Part shown: piece after piece, positions 42,736-53,956 of the stretch | How the letters are laid out: every line of letters begins with the position of its first letter | How positions within the stretch are numbered: the stretch's first letter is position 1 | DNA from: Caldimonas tepidiphila | GTDB taxonomy: Bacteria > Pseudomonadota > Gammaproteobacteria > Burkholderiales > Burkholderiaceae_C | Length of the DNA: 64,000 nt | NCBI RefSeq assembly: GCF_003569765.1 | Contig: NZ_QXMG01000017.1 | Location: forward strand, 1 to 64,000 | Direction of reading: 5' to 3' | Position numbers and translations under genes: made by a program | Notes under the pieces: generated by a model | The model's database searches: none | The model's input: only the letters and a program-made list of their open reading frames with translations | What the model was told of the DNA's origin: nothing

Positions 42736-43740
42736 TCAGGCCGTGCGAGGCCGGCGTCCGCGCACCGGCGCGGCCGCCGGCGGCGTCGCGGGCTCCTGCG
42801 GGACGAGCGCCGCCGTCTGCGCGTGAAGCAGGTCCAGGAAGCGCCGCGCGGACGGGCTGAGCGGGCGGCCGCGCCGCACGATCGAGCCGTAGGGCTCGAG
42901 CTGGCTGCTCAAGCGCACCGGCAGCACCCGCAGCAGGTGCCGGGCCGCATAGCTGCCGGCCAGCGAGGCCGGCACCACCGCCACCATCGGCGCCTCGGCG
43001 ATCAGGAACAGCGTGGTGAGGATCGACGCGGTCTCGACCAGGTTCTGCGGCCGCTCCACGCCCTGGAGCCGGAACTCCTGCTCGAGCGCCTCGCGCATCG
43101 GCGACTCGCGCGGCTGCAGCACCCAGGGCTGCCCGACCAGGTCGGCGAGCGACAGGCGGCGGACCCGCGCGAGCGGGTGCGCGGGCCCGACGACCACGCT
43201 CAGCGGCTCGTCCTCCAGCACGCGCGTGAGGTAGTCCTGGGGCGCATGGCCGTCCGTGACGCGCCCGACCATCACGTCGAGCTTGCCCTGGTCCAGCAGG
43301 TCGAGCAGGTGATCGCTCGTCTCGGTCAGCACGCTGATGCGCAGGCGGGGCTGCTCGCCCTTGAGCCGCGCGACGGCGCGCGTCAGGTAGGTCGGCGACG
43401 GCGCGAGGATGCTGCCGATCGCGAGCGTCCCCCCTTCCCCCGCCCTAAGGTCCTCGAGGTCGCGCGCCAGCGCCGCGAGGGACCCCTTCAGTCCGCCGAA
43501 GTGGTCCAGCACCGCGGTGCCCGCGGCAGTGGGCCGCAGCCTGCGCCCGTCCCGCTCGAACAGCCGCAGGTCGAGCGAGGACTCCAGCTCCTTGAGCATG
43601 TTCGTCGCCGCAGGCTGCGTCATGCCCAGCTCCGCGGCGGCGGCCCGCAGCGTGCCCCGGGCCTGCAGCTCGAGCAGCAGCGCGACCTGCCGCAGCCGGA
43701 GCCGGTTCAGCAGCGTCTCGGCCGAGAGGGTCTGCGCCAT
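42736..43740 (-). CDS. LysR-family regulator, divergent from the sugar-acid cluster
   Basis: 334 residues. wHTH with the GbpR-like opening (LLLELQARGTLRAAAAELGMTQPAATNMLKELE, domain extent 18-50), then an effector domain (LAIGSILAPSPTYLTRAV; VVGPAHPLARV). A basic C-terminal tail (RGRRPRT). It is divergent from the Bug-pdxA2-dehydratase-aldolase genes with an AT-rich 106-bp region between, so it should regulate them. Confidence 0.87.
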   Translation of the reverse strand: MAQTLSAETLLNRLRLRQVALLLELQARGTLRAAAAELGMTQPAATNMLKELESSLDLRLFERDGRRLRPTAAGTAVLDHFGGLKGSLAALARDLEDLRAGEGGTLAIGSILAPSPTYLTRAVARLKGEQPRLRISVLTETSDHLLDLLDQGKLDVMVGRVTDGHAPQDYLTRVLEDEPLSVVVGPAHPLARVRRLSLADLVGQPWVLQPRESPMREALEQEFRLQGVERPQNLVETASILTTLFLIAEAPMVAVVPASLAGSYAARHLLRVLPVRLSSQLEPYGSIVRRGRPLSPSARRFLDLLHAQTAALVPQEPATPPAAAPVRGRRPRTA

Positions 43741-43760
43741 GTATAAGCCTGGTGTATCAG

Positions 43761-43828
43761 TTGATCACGACTTTTAATTTTACGGTTAATGATCGGCAGC
43801 CCTAGGATGCGAAGCACGACGAGCATCC
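43761..43828 (+). promoter_or_regulatory. Divergent promoter region of the sugar-acid cluster
   Basis: The AT-rich stretch 43761-43790 is unusual for this window and fits a LysR binding zone (TTGATCA, and TTAA repeated 8 bp apart). Plus-strand promoter candidate TTTACG at 43779 and TAGGAT at 43803, 18 bp apart. A 6-bp inverted repeat GGATGC/GCATCC in the leader at 43805-43828 precedes the AAGGAG ribosome site. Confidence 0.45.
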
Positions 43829-43846
43829 CAATACAAGGAGACAACG

Positions 43847-44806
43847 ATGAAGATCCGCTGGACCGTGCTGCCCGCCCTGGTGCTGGGCCTGGCCTCCGCC
43901 GCACATGCGCAGGAGTGGCCCACGAAGCCGATCCGCATCCTGGTCGGCTCCTCGCCCGGCGGCGGCACCGACGCCGCGGCGCGCGCGGTGGCCGACAAGC
44001 TGGGGCCAGCCCTGAAGACGACCACGATGGTCGAGAACAAGCCCGGCGCCTCGAACACGTTGGCGGCGGCGGAGGCCGCCCGCTCGAACGACGGCCACAC
44101 GCTGGTGATGGGCGTGTCGACCGCTCACGCGATCGCGCCGCACCTGATCCGGCTGAGCTACGACAACAACAAGGACCTGGTCCCGGTGGCCTTCGTCGGC
44201 GCGGTGCCCAACGTGCTCGTGGTCGGCCAGCAGCTCGGCGTCAACAGCGTCGGCGGCCTGCTCGAGCTCCTGCGCAAGCAGCCTGGCAAGATGAACTTCG
44301 CCTCCAGCGGCGCGGGAAGCACCCAGCACATCGCTGCCGAGATGTTCAAGGAGGCGACCGGCACCACCATCACCCATGTGCCCTATCGCGGCAGCTCGCC
44401 AGCGCTGATCGACCTGATGGCCGGCAACGTCGAGATGAGCTTCGACACGATGGCGTCGGTGCTGCCCCACATCAAGAGTGGCAAGGTGCAGGCGCTCGCG
44501 GTCGCGAGCGCCAAGCGCAGCCCGCAGCTGCCGAACGTGCCGACGATGGCCGAGGCCGGCGTGAAGGGCGTCGAGATGAGCGCCTGGTACGGCATCTACA
44601 TGCCGGCGAGCACGCCGAAGGCGGTGCAGGAACGCGTGCACGACGAGGTGCAGAAACTGGTCCAGCTGCCCGACACGAAGTCGCGGCTCGAATCGGTCGG
44701 CATGGAGGTCACGCCGATGACCCAGGCGCAGTTCCAGGCCTTCCACACGGCCGAGAACCAGCGCTACGGCGAGCTGATCAAGCGCCGCAACATCAGGATC
44801 GACTGA
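43847..44806 (+). CDS. Bug-family substrate-binding protein (sugar-acid cluster)
   Basis: 319 residues, Sec signal (WTVLPALVLGLASAAHA) and the TctC fold (EWPTKPIRILVGSSPGGGTDAAARAV; MVENKPGASNTLAAAEAA). First gene of a cluster for oxidation of a polyhydroxy acid, so its ligand is probably that acid. No TctAB genes are present. Confidence 0.88.
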   Translation: MKIRWTVLPALVLGLASAAHAQEWPTKPIRILVGSSPGGGTDAAARAVADKLGPALKTTTMVENKPGASNTLAAAEAARSNDGHTLVMGVSTAHAIAPHLIRLSYDNNKDLVPVAFVGAVPNVLVVGQQLGVNSVGGLLELLRKQPGKMNFASSGAGSTQHIAAEMFKEATGTTITHVPYRGSSPALIDLMAGNVEMSFDTMASVLPHIKSGKVQALAVASAKRSPQLPNVPTMAEAGVKGVEMSAWYGIYMPASTPKAVQERVHDEVQKLVQLPDTKSRLESVGMEVTPMTQAQFQAFHTAENQRYGELIKRRNIRID

Positions 44807-44851
44807 GGCACGCGCCCTTCCCGCCGCCGCAGCCCCACGAAAGGACCCGAA

Positions 44852-45886
44852 GTGAATGCAAGCCCCCTGCCAGTCGTCGCGCTGACGCTCGGCGACCCCG
44901 CCGGCATCGGCGCCGAGCTGATCGCCCGCCTGCTGGCGCTTCCCGAGACGACCCGCGGCGCCAACGTCGTGCTGGTCGGCGATCCCTGGCTCTGGGACGA
45001 CGGGCAGACGATCGCCGGCACCGCGGTCGCGTGCGACCCCGTCGCCTCCTTCGCCGAGGTGCGCGGCCGCGCCGACACCTCCCGCCCGGCCTTCCTGCGC
45101 ATGGACACGGTGCGGCGCGAGCAGGTGCAGCGCGGGCAGGTCGGCGCGGCGGGCGGCGCCTCGGTGCTCGCGGTGCTGGACCGCTGCATGGACGCGGCGC
45201 GCGCCGGCGAGATCGACGCGATCTGCTTCGCGCCGCTGAACAAGCACGCGATGAAGCTCGGCGGCCTGAAGCACGAGGACGAGCTGCACCACTTCGCCGA
45301 GCACCTCGGCGTGGACGGCTACTTCTGCGAGTTCAACACGCTCGACGGGCTGTGGACCTCGCGCGTGTCCTCGCACATCCCGCTGAAGGATGCCGCGGGC
45401 TACCTGAGCCGCGAGCGCATCGCCGAGGCCGCGCGGCTGATCCACCGCTCGCTGCAGGCCGCGGGCGTCGCGCAGCCGAAGGTGGCGGTGGCGGGCTTCA
45501 ACCCGCACAACGGCGACGGCGGCACCTGCGGCCGCGAGGAGATCGACATCATCGAGCCGGCGGTGCGCCAGCTCCAGGCCGAGGGCCTGCCGGTCGAGGG
45601 TCCCTTCCCGGCCGACACGATCTTCCTGAAGGCGCGCGCCGGCGAGTTCCAGGCCATCGTCACGATGTACCACGACCAGGGCCAGATCGCGCTCAAGCTG
45701 CTCGGCTTCAGCCAGGGCGTGACGGTGCAGGGCGGGCTGCCGATCCCGATCACCACGCCCGCGCACGGCACCGCCTACGACATCGCCGGCCTCGGCCGGG
45801 CGAACGTCGGCGCGACCGCCAACGCCTTCGCGATCGCCTGCCGCATGGGCCTCGCGGGCCGCGAGGCCCGCCCCCCCGCCACCTGA
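44852..45886 (+). CDS. pdxA2: PdxA2-type dehydrogenase (4-phospho-threonate family)
   Basis: 344 residues. PdxA fold with the metal-binding His residues ([35 protein letters not shown]). GTG start at 44852. The PdxA2 branch, found beside tripartite or TRAP transporters and sugar-acid genes, oxidises and decarboxylates 4-phosphorylated C4 acids rather than making pyridoxal phosphate. No kinase of the DUF1537/DtnK type accompanies it here, so the substrate may differ. Confidence 0.85.
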   Translation: MNASPLPVVALTLGDPAGIGAELIARLLALPETTRGANVVLVGDPWLWDDGQTIAGTAVACDPVASFAEVRGRADTSRPAFLRMDTVRREQVQRGQVGAAGGASVLAVLDRCMDAARAGEIDAICFAPLNKHAMKLGGLKHEDELHHFAEHLGVDGYFCEFNTLDGLWTSRVSSHIPLKDAAGYLSRERIAEAARLIHRSLQAAGVAQPKVAVAGFNPHNGDGGTCGREEIDIIEPAVRQLQAEGLPVEGPFPADTIFLKARAGEFQAIVTMYHDQGQIALKLLGFSQGVTVQGGLPIPITTPAHGTAYDIAGLGRANVGATANAFAIACRMGLAGREARPPAT

Positions 45887-46016
45887 CGACGACCGGCGGC
45901 GCCTGCCCGTTTCCCTCCACGACGATGCCGGGGCCGCAGAGGACCCCGGCCCGGCGGAGCCCTGCCCGCCACACCCCGACGACCCACTCAACCGCAGTCC
46001 TGCACGAAAGCACACC

Positions 46017-47213
46017 ATGAAGATCAAACACGTCCGCGCCCGCGTCTTCGAATGGAAGGGCAAGACCGTCCCGCCGCAGGGCAACTTCTGCTCCAACGCG
46101 ATGGACCTGGTCTACGACAACAAGGCCAACCGGCACGCGTCCGGCCAGGACACGATGAACACCTTCCGCTTCCACGGCTGGACGGTGGTGGAGATCGAGA
46201 CCGACGACGGCATCGTCGGCTACGGCAACGTGGCGCTGGCGCCGAAGATCGCCAAGGCCGTCATCGACGAGTACCTCACGCCGCTGCTGCTCGGCCAGGA
46301 TCCCTGGGACTACGAGTACCTGAACCAGCGCATGTACCGCGCCACGCACGCCTGGGGCCGCAAGGGCGTCGGGATGGCGGCGATCTCGGCGGTCGACATC
46401 GCGATCTGGGACATCCTCGGCAAGTCGGTGAACAAGCCGGTTTTCAAGCTGCTCGGCGGGCGCACCAAGGAGAAGATCCCCTGCTACTACAGCAAGCTCT
46501 ACCGCACGGAGCTGAAGGAGCTGCAGGCCGAGGCCGAGACCTTCCTGAAACAGGGTTTCCGCGCCTTCAAGATGCGCTTCGGCCACGGCCCGGCGCACGG
46601 CCAGCAGGGCGTGGTCGAGAACCTCAAGGCGGTCGAGGCGGTGCGCGAGGTGATCGGCTACGACAACGACCTGATGCTCGAGTGCTACATGGGCTGGAAC
46701 CTGGAGTACGCCAAGCGGATGCTCCCGAAGCTCGCGAAGTTCCAGCCGCGCTGGCTGGAGGAGCCGGTGATCGCCGACGACATCGACGGCTACGCCGAGC
46801 TCAACGCGATGAACATCGTCCCGATCTCCGGCGGCGAGCACGAGTTCTCGCTCTACGGCTTCAAGCAGCTGCTCGACCGCAAGGCGGTCTCAGTGGTGCA
46901 GTACGACACCAACCGCGTCGGCGGCATCACGATGGCGCACAAGATCAACGCGCTGTGCGAGGCCTACAGCGTGCCGGTGATCCCGCACGCCGGGCAGATG
47001 CACAACTACCACCTGACGATGAGCAGCCTGAACTGCCCGATGAGCGAGTACTTCCCGATGTTCGACGTCGAGGTCGGCAACGAGCTGTTCTACTACATCT
47101 TCGACGGCGAGCCGGTGGCCGAGAACGGCTTCCTGCAGCTGCGCGACGACGTGCCGGGCCTGGGCCTGTCGCTCAAGACCGAGTTCCTGGACCAGTTCCA
47201 CATCATCGAGTGA
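46017..47213 (+). CDS. Enolase-superfamily sugar-acid dehydratase, RhmD-like
   Basis: 398 residues of the mandelate racemase/muconate lactonizing group. The metal ligands are visible as Glu/Glu/Glu ([31 protein letters not shown]), with a Lys-bearing strand ([12 protein letters not shown]) and the C-terminal catalytic His ([12 protein letters not shown]). The closest pattern is L-rhamnonate dehydratase. It would remove water from a sugar acid to a 2-keto-3-deoxy acid, the substrate for the following aldolase. Start ATG 46017. Confidence 0.85.
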   Translation: MKIKHVRARVFEWKGKTVPPQGNFCSNAMDLVYDNKANRHASGQDTMNTFRFHGWTVVEIETDDGIVGYGNVALAPKIAKAVIDEYLTPLLLGQDPWDYEYLNQRMYRATHAWGRKGVGMAAISAVDIAIWDILGKSVNKPVFKLLGGRTKEKIPCYYSKLYRTELKELQAEAETFLKQGFRAFKMRFGHGPAHGQQGVVENLKAVEAVREVIGYDNDLMLECYMGWNLEYAKRMLPKLAKFQPRWLEEPVIADDIDGYAELNAMNIVPISGGEHEFSLYGFKQLLDRKAVSVVQYDTNRVGGITMAHKINALCEAYSVPVIPHAGQMHNYHLTMSSLNCPMSEYFPMFDVEVGNELFYYIFDGEPVAENGFLQLRDDVPGLGLSLKTEFLDQFHIIE

Positions 47214-47223
47214 GGAGGCTCAC

Positions 47224-48141
47224 ATGAAGCGACCCTACCGAGGCGTGTTCCCGGTGGTGCCCACCACCTTCACCGAGACCGGCGAGCTCGACCTCGCGAG
47301 CCAGAAGCGCTGCGTCGACTTCATGATCGACGCGGGCTCGAACGGCCTGTGCATCCTCGCCAACTTCTCCGAGCAGTTCCTGCTCGCCGACGAGGAGCGA
47401 GAGGTCCTGACGCGCACCATCCTCGAGCACGTGGCCGGCCGCGTGCCGGTGATCGTCACGACCACGCACTTCGGCACCCGGCTGTGCGCCGAGCGCAGCC
47501 GCCGCGCGCAGGACATGGGCGCGGCGATGGTGATGGCGATGCCGCCCTACCACGGCGCGACGCTGCGCGTGCCGCAGGAGGAGATCTTCCGCTTCTTCTC
47601 CGCTGTGTCGGACGCGATCTCGATCCCGATCATGATCCAGGACGCGCCGGTGGCCGGCACGCCGCTGCCGGCAGCCTTCCTCGCGAGGATGGCGCGCGAG
47701 ATCGAGCAGGTGTCCTACTTCAAGATCGAGACGCCGCAGGCAGCCGTGAAGCTGCAGGAGCTGATCGCGCTCGGCGGCGAGGCGGTCGAGGGGCCGTGGG
47801 ACGGCGAGGAGGGCATCACGCTGTGGGCGGACCTCGAGGCCGGCGCCACCGGCGCGATGACCGGCGGCGGCTTCCCGGACGGGATGCGTGCCATCGTCGA
47901 CGCCTACGCGGCCGGGCAGCGCGACGAGGCCTTCAGCCTGTACCAGCGCTGGCTGCCGCTGATCAACTGGGAGAACCGGCAGGCCGGCTTCCTGGCCGCG
48001 AAGGCGCTGATGAAGGAAGGCGGCGTCATCGCCTGCGACGCGCCGCGCCATCCCTGGCCCCCGATGCATCCGTCGACCCGAGCCGGCCTGATCGACATCG
48101 CCCGACGGCTCGATCCGCTGGTGCTGCGCTGGGCACGATGA
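47224..48141 (+). CDS. DHDPS-family class I aldolase
   Basis: 305 residues, (beta/alpha)8 fold with Schiff-base Lys167 in SYFKIETP. The usual YNxP motif is replaced by QDAP at 139-142, so the proton-relay Tyr of dihydrodipicolinate synthase is absent and the enzyme must differ from DapA. After a sugar-acid dehydratase (10-bp gap) it most likely cleaves the 2-keto-3-deoxy acid to pyruvate and an aldehyde. Confidence 0.85.
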   Translation: MKRPYRGVFPVVPTTFTETGELDLASQKRCVDFMIDAGSNGLCILANFSEQFLLADEEREVLTRTILEHVAGRVPVIVTTTHFGTRLCAERSRRAQDMGAAMVMAMPPYHGATLRVPQEEIFRFFSAVSDAISIPIMIQDAPVAGTPLPAAFLARMAREIEQVSYFKIETPQAAVKLQELIALGGEAVEGPWDGEEGITLWADLEAGATGAMTGGGFPDGMRAIVDAYAAGQRDEAFSLYQRWLPLINWENRQAGFLAAKALMKEGGVIACDAPRHPWPPMHPSTRAGLIDIARRLDPLVLRWAR

Positions 48142-48381
48142 AGAAAGCGGCCCGGCGGGGCGGCCCGCGCCCTGACCGCCCGTTTTCCGTTGAAGGATCA
48201 CCGCCGATGCTCCGTTCGATGCCCGTGCGGGCACGGGTTGCCTGAAACGGGGATACTTCAGCGCCCTAGGCTGCAGTCCGGCGCCCTCGCGGGCATCGGC
48301 TTGCCGCCTCCCGGCCGGCTCCCTCGCGGGAGCCGTTTTCGTTTCGCCCCCGCCTCCGCTCCCCTTTCCCGACACCCGCGC

Positions 48382-49296
48382 ATGAACCTCACGGACGGCC
48401 TGGCGCTCTACCTGCGCATCGCGGCACTGCTGCTGCCCATCGTGGCCTGCGCCTCGATCGGTGCCTACTGGGGCCTGCGCCGCCGCAGCTTCCCGGGCGA
48501 GTTCGTCTCGACGCTGGCGACCTCGTTCACGACGCCCGCGCTGGTGTTCCACACGCTGCTGACCACGCCGCTCGGCGGGCTCGAGCTGGCGCAGGCCGGG
48601 CTGGCGACGGTGGCCGGCTTCGTGCTCAGCGGCCTCCTCGCGGCGCTGGCGCTGCGGCTCTCGGGGCTGCCGGTGCTGGCGCTGCTGCCGGCGGCGGTGC
48701 TGCCCAACGCGGGCAACCTCGGGCTGCCGATGGCGCAGCTGGCCTTCGGCGAGCACGGGCTGGCGCTCGCGGTGGCCGCCTTCGCCGTCACCTCGGTGAC
48801 GCAGCACACGGTGGCGGTGTGGATCCTCAGCCGCAGCTCGCCGCAGCGCACCCGCATGCCCTACGGCGTGGTGCTGGCCTGCGGCGCGGCGCTGCTGCTG
48901 CGCTGGAGCGAGGCGAGCGTGCCGGCGCCGGTGCTCGAGAGCGCCCGGCTGGCGGGATCGCTCACGGTGCCGCTGATGCTGCTGAGCCTCGGCTACGCGC
49001 TCGTCACCGTGTCGCACGGCGGGCTGAGGCAGGGCGCGCGGCTGGGGGCGATCCGCCTCGGCGTCGGCACGCTGGCCGGGCTGGCGGTGGGCCAGCTGCC
49101 CGGCCTCGCGCCGCTGACCGCGGGCGTGATGCTGCTGCAGCTGGCGATGCCGGTGGCGGTGGCGAGCTATCTCTACGCCGACCGCCTGACCCCGCACGGC
49201 GAGGTGGCCGCCGGCGGCGTGCTCGTGTCGACGCTCGCGCTCGTGCTGCTGTCGCCGGCGCTGCTGTGGCTGGCCGGGGCGGTGCCGCGGCCCTGA
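48382..49296 (+). CDS. AEC-family transporter
   Basis: 304 residues, ten membrane helices in the 5+5 arrangement of auxin-efflux-carrier proteins. Conserved features are PNAGNLGLPMAQLAFG and LARLAGSLTVPLMLLSLGYAL. Start 48382 (MNLTDGLALYLRI) was chosen since the upstream extension is not membrane-like. It follows the aldolase by 240 bp that contain GC-rich hairpins. In other bacteria AEC proteins move dicarboxylates or malonate; the substrate here is unknown. Confidence 0.85.
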   Translation: MNLTDGLALYLRIAALLLPIVACASIGAYWGLRRRSFPGEFVSTLATSFTTPALVFHTLLTTPLGGLELAQAGLATVAGFVLSGLLAALALRLSGLPVLALLPAAVLPNAGNLGLPMAQLAFGEHGLALAVAAFAVTSVTQHTVAVWILSRSSPQRTRMPYGVVLACGAALLLRWSEASVPAPVLESARLAGSLTVPLMLLSLGYALVTVSHGGLRQGARLGAIRLGVGTLAGLAVGQLPGLAPLTAGVMLLQLAMPVAVASYLYADRLTPHGEVAAGGVLVSTLALVLLSPALLWLAGAVPRP

Positions 49297-49315
49297 GCCG
49301 GGCGCTGCGGCCGCC

Positions 49316-50992
49316 TCACCGGGGCGCCGATCCGATCGCCTGCGCCAGGTCGGCCTCGCTCACCGGCTCGAAGAAGTAGAAGCCCTGCAGCTCGCTGCAG
49401 CCCACCGTCTCGAGGAAGCGGCGCTGCGCGAGCGTCTCCACGCCCTCGGCGGCCACCTCGACGTGCATCGCCTGCCCGATGTGCGAGATCGCGCGCACCA
49501 TCGCGCCGGAGTCCTCCGAGCGCTCGATCTGGTGGATGAAGGAGCGGTCGATCTTGATCTTGTCGATCTCGAGCGAGCGGATGTGCGCGAGCGTCGAGTA
49601 GCCGGTGCCGAAGTTGTCGAGCGAGATGCGGATGCCCTGCTGCCGCAGCGCGCGCAGCTGCCCGAGCACCGTCGCGTCGGCGGCGGCGAGCGTGGTCTCG
49701 CTGAGCTCCAGCTCGAGCCGCTGCGGCGCGAAGTCCGTCTTGGCGAGGAGCGTGACGACGCGGTTGGCGAGCTGCGGGTCGCGCAGGTAGGCGCGCGACA
49801 CGTTGACGGCGAGGCGCAGCGCGGGCCAGCGGGCCAGCGTCGTGCAGGCGGTGGCGAGCACCCAGTCCTGCAGCGCCGCGATCAGGCCGCTCTCCTCCGC
49901 CACGCCGAGGAACTGCGCCGGCCCGAGCAGCCCGAGCCGCGGGTGCATCCAGCGCACCAGGGCCTCCACGCCCACCACCTGGCCCTCGGCCTTGCCGACG
50001 AAGGGCTGGTAGCGCAGCTCCAGCCCCCGGCCGCCGCCGGCGAGGGTCTCTCGCAGCTCGGCCTCGAGCCGCGCGCGGTGGCGCCGCCCTTCGTCGAGCG
50101 CCTCGTGGAAGATGCTGTAGCGCCCGCGGCCCTCGAGCTTGGCCTGGTAGAGGGCGATGTCGGCGCGGCGCAGCAGCTCGCCGCGGCCCGCGTTCGCATC
50201 CTCGAAGCACACCACGCCGATCGACGCGCCGACGAAGACGGGATGGCCGCCGATGCTGAAGGGCTCCGCGGCCGCGTCCAGGATGCGGGCGCAGAAGCGG
50301 TCGAGCCCGAAGTCCGGCGACAGCTCGCCCAGCAGGAACGCGAACTCGTCGCCGCCGAAGCGGGCAAAGGTGTCGCCCGGGCGCAGCAGCGCCGCGACGC
50401 GGCGGCCGAACTCGCGCAGCAGCTCGTCGCCGGCATGGTGCCCGAGCGTGTCGTTGACCTGCTTGAAGCGGTCGAGGTCGAGGGACAGCAGCGCGTGGGC
50501 CGTGCGCTTGCGCTGCAGCCGCGCGAGCGCCTGGTCGAGCCGGTCGGCGAAGAGCGCGCGGTTCGGCAGCCCCGTCAGCGGGTCGTGCAGCGCGAGGTAG
50601 CGGCTGTGCGCCTCGGCCTCGCGCAGCGCGGTGATGTCGGTGACCACGGACACGACCATCGGCTCGCCGCCGATCTCGATGCGCCGCTTGTGCGTCAGCA
50701 GCCAGCGCAGGCGGCCTCCGGGATCGGTGATCTCCTCCTCGTTGCGGCAGTCCTCGCCGCTCGCCAGCACGCGTTCGTTGGCGGCCAGGATCCGCCGCGC
50801 CTGCGCCTGGGGAAGCACATCGCTCACGCGCAGGCCGAGCGGCGCATGAGGCGGCAAGTGCATGAATTGGCGGAAGGCCCGGTTCATCAGCACGCAGCGG
50901 TGCCGGCTGTCCTCCACCACCACCGGGGAGGCCAGCGCGTCGAGGATCGGCTGCAGCGCGGCGAGGCTGGCGAAGGTGTCGGAAGAGGACAT
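49316..50992 (-). CDS. PAS-GGDEF-EAL cyclic-di-GMP enzyme
   Basis: 558 residues, no membrane helices. PAS domain at about 10-125, GGDEF domain with an intact RFGGDEF motif, EAL domain from about 320 with EALVRW, SETTL, and the KIDRSFI Lys/Asp. In the DDFG loop the second Asp is Asn (SLDNFGTGYST), a change that could weaken phosphodiesterase activity. It could make c-di-GMP, degrade it, or both under PAS control. Start at MSSSDT, the family opening. It stands alone. Confidence 0.88.
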   Translation of the reverse strand: MSSSDTFASLAALQPILDALASPVVVEDSRHRCVLMNRAFRQFMHLPPHAPLGLRVSDVLPQAQARRILAANERVLASGEDCRNEEEITDPGGRLRWLLTHKRRIEIGGEPMVVSVVTDITALREAEAHSRYLALHDPLTGLPNRALFADRLDQALARLQRKRTAHALLSLDLDRFKQVNDTLGHHAGDELLREFGRRVAALLRPGDTFARFGGDEFAFLLGELSPDFGLDRFCARILDAAAEPFSIGGHPVFVGASIGVVCFEDANAGRGELLRRADIALYQAKLEGRGRYSIFHEALDEGRRHRARLEAELRETLAGGGRGLELRYQPFVGKAEGQVVGVEALVRWMHPRLGLLGPAQFLGVAEESGLIAALQDWVLATACTTLARWPALRLAVNVSRAYLRDPQLANRVVTLLAKTDFAPQRLELELSETTLAAADATVLGQLRALRQQGIRISLDNFGTGYSTLAHIRSLEIDKIKIDRSFIHQIERSEDSGAMVRAISHIGQAMHVEVAAEGVETLAQRRFLETVGCSELQGFYFFEPVSEADLAQAIGSAPR

Positions 50993-51092
50993 GGGGGGAA
51001 CGGGCGGAGGCCGCGGCAGCGGTGTTGCGGGGACCGCCATGCTAGCGGCCGTTCCCTGCCCCCCGGCGTGATTTCCTCACGCTGCCCGCGGG

Positions 51093-51902
51093 TCAGTCCC
51101 CTGCGAGCGGCCCGGGCGCTCCCTCGACCGTCGCGCCGAAACGCGGCGCGCGCTTCTCCAGCCGCGCGCGGATGCCCTCGCGCTTGTCCGCGGTGTCGAA
51201 CAGCAGTTGAAACGACTTGCGCTCGAACTGCAGGCCGCGGTCGAGCGGGACGTTCATGCTCTCGAGCACCGCCTCCTTGACGAAGCGCAGCGCCAGCACC
51301 GGCAGCGCCGCCATTTCACCGGCCAGCGCCAGCGCACGGGCTTCGACCTCGGCGTCGGCCACCACCTCGCTGACGAGGCCGGATGCGAGCGCCTCGGCCG
51401 CGCCGATCGGGCGGCCGGTCAGCAGCAGCTTCATCGCGCGGAACTTGCCGACCGCGCGCGTGAGCCGCTGCGTCGCGCCGCCGCCGGGCATCAGCCCGAT
51501 CAGCACCTCGGGCTGGCCGAAGCGCGCCGTTTCACTGGCAACGATGACGTCCGCATGCATCGCCAGCTCGCAACCGCCGCCGAGCGCGTGGCCGCGCACC
51601 GCGGCGATCACCGGCTTGCGGCAGCCGCCGACGGCGCCCCAGAGCCGGTCCATCTCGCGGCCGACGATCTCGGTCGGCGTCGCGTCGACGTACTCGTGCA
51701 GGTCGGCGCCGGCGCAGAAGGCGCGCTCGCCCCCCGCGAGCACGACGACGCGCACCGCGTCGTCGGCGTCGAGCCGCGTCATCGCCTCCGCGAGCCGGCG
51801 GCGCAGCTCGAGGTTCAGCGCGTTGAGCACCGCGGGCCGGTTCAGCCGCAGCAGGGCGACGCCGGGCTGCGGGCGCTCCTCGATCAGGATCTCGTCGCTC
51901 AC
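51093..51902 (-). CDS. Enoyl-CoA hydratase/isomerase family protein
   Basis: 269 residues, crotonase fold with the oxyanion loops AFCAGADLHEY and ALGGGCELAMHAD and the usual Glu in the 134-140 region (PGGGATQRL). GTG start overlapping the previous stop by 4 bp. It acts on a CoA thioester in the ring-cleavage or beta-oxidation part of the operon. Confidence 0.88.
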   Translation of the reverse strand: MSDEILIEERPQPGVALLRLNRPAVLNALNLELRRRLAEAMTRLDADDAVRVVVLAGGERAFCAGADLHEYVDATPTEIVGREMDRLWGAVGGCRKPVIAAVRGHALGGGCELAMHADVIVASETARFGQPEVLIGLMPGGGATQRLTRAVGKFRAMKLLLTGRPIGAAEALASGLVSEVVADAEVEARALALAGEMAALPVLALRFVKEAVLESMNVPLDRGLQFERKSFQLLFDTADKREGIRARLEKRAPRFGATVEGAPGPLAGD

Positions 51903-52720
51903 GCCCCGCCCTCCCCCAGGTTCTTGCCGAACACCGGCGCGCGCTTCTCGAAGAAGGCCGCCACTGCCTCGGCATGGTCCGCGGTGTGGTGCGCGAGGCC
52001 CTGCAGCCGGCCGGCCTGCTCGAGCGCCTCGTCGAGCGTGCCGGTCTGTGCCTGGCGCAGCAGCTGCTTGGTCCAGCGCAGCACCTGCGGCGGGTTGGCG
52101 GCGATGCGCTGCGCGAGCGCGAGCGCCTCGTCCATCAGCGCCTCGGGCTCGACCACCCGCGACACCAGCCCGATGCGTTCGGCCTCCGCGGCATCGATCG
52201 TGTCGCCGGTGAGCGCGAGCTCTGCGGCGCGCGAGGGGCCGACGATGCGCGGCAGCAGCCAGCAGCCGCCGTCGCCCGGCACGATGCCGACCTTGACGAA
52301 GCTCTCGGCGAAGCGCGCGCTGCGCGAGGCGATGCGGATGTCGCACATCGACGCGAGGTCGCAGCCCGCGCCGATGGCCGCTCCGTTGACCGCCGCGACG
52401 ATCGGCACCTGCAGCTTCTGGAAGGCGCGCGGGATGCGCTGGATGCCCTGCCGGTAGCGCTCGGTGATCTCGGCGGCGCTGCCGGCGAACATGCCGCTGC
52501 GCGAGCGCATCTCGGCGATGTTGCCGCCGGAGCAGAAGGCGCTGCCGGCGCCGGTCAGCACGGCGGCGCGCACCGTGGCGTCGTCGTTCAGCCGCGCGAA
52601 CAGCGTCTCGAAGGCGGAGAACATGTCCTCGCCCGACAGCGCGTTGCGCGTCTCCGGCCGGTTGAGCGTCAGCACCGCGACGGGGCCGCGGCGCTCGAAC
52701 AGGATCGCTTCCTCTTGCAT
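51899..52720 (-). CDS. Enoyl-CoA hydratase/isomerase family protein (PaaG-like)
   Basis: 273 residues. Crotonase motifs SAFCSGGNIAEM and AIGAGCDLASMCDIR, then VPGDGGCWLLPR. Similar to the other hydratase next to it; together they could hydrate and isomerise or open a ring-CoA. It follows the thiolase by 17 bp. Confidence 0.88.
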   Translation of the reverse strand: MQEEAILFERRGPVAVLTLNRPETRNALSGEDMFSAFETLFARLNDDATVRAAVLTGAGSAFCSGGNIAEMRSRSGMFAGSAAEITERYRQGIQRIPRAFQKLQVPIVAAVNGAAIGAGCDLASMCDIRIASRSARFAESFVKVGIVPGDGGCWLLPRIVGPSRAAELALTGDTIDAAEAERIGLVSRVVEPEALMDEALALAQRIAANPPQVLRWTKQLLRQAQTGTLDEALEQAGRLQGLAHHTADHAEAVAAFFEKRAPVFGKNLGEGGA

Positions 52721-52737
52721 GGTTTCCTCTGCTGTCC

Positions 52738-53946
<1,209 letters not shown>

Positions 53947-53956
53947 CGCGCGAGCC

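Noticed and set aside
48142-48381. Hairpins after the aldolase gene as a rho-independent terminator
   Set aside because: The stems GGGCGG/CCGCCC and CCCGTG/CACGGG lack a proper T run or have tiny loops; evidence is too weak.
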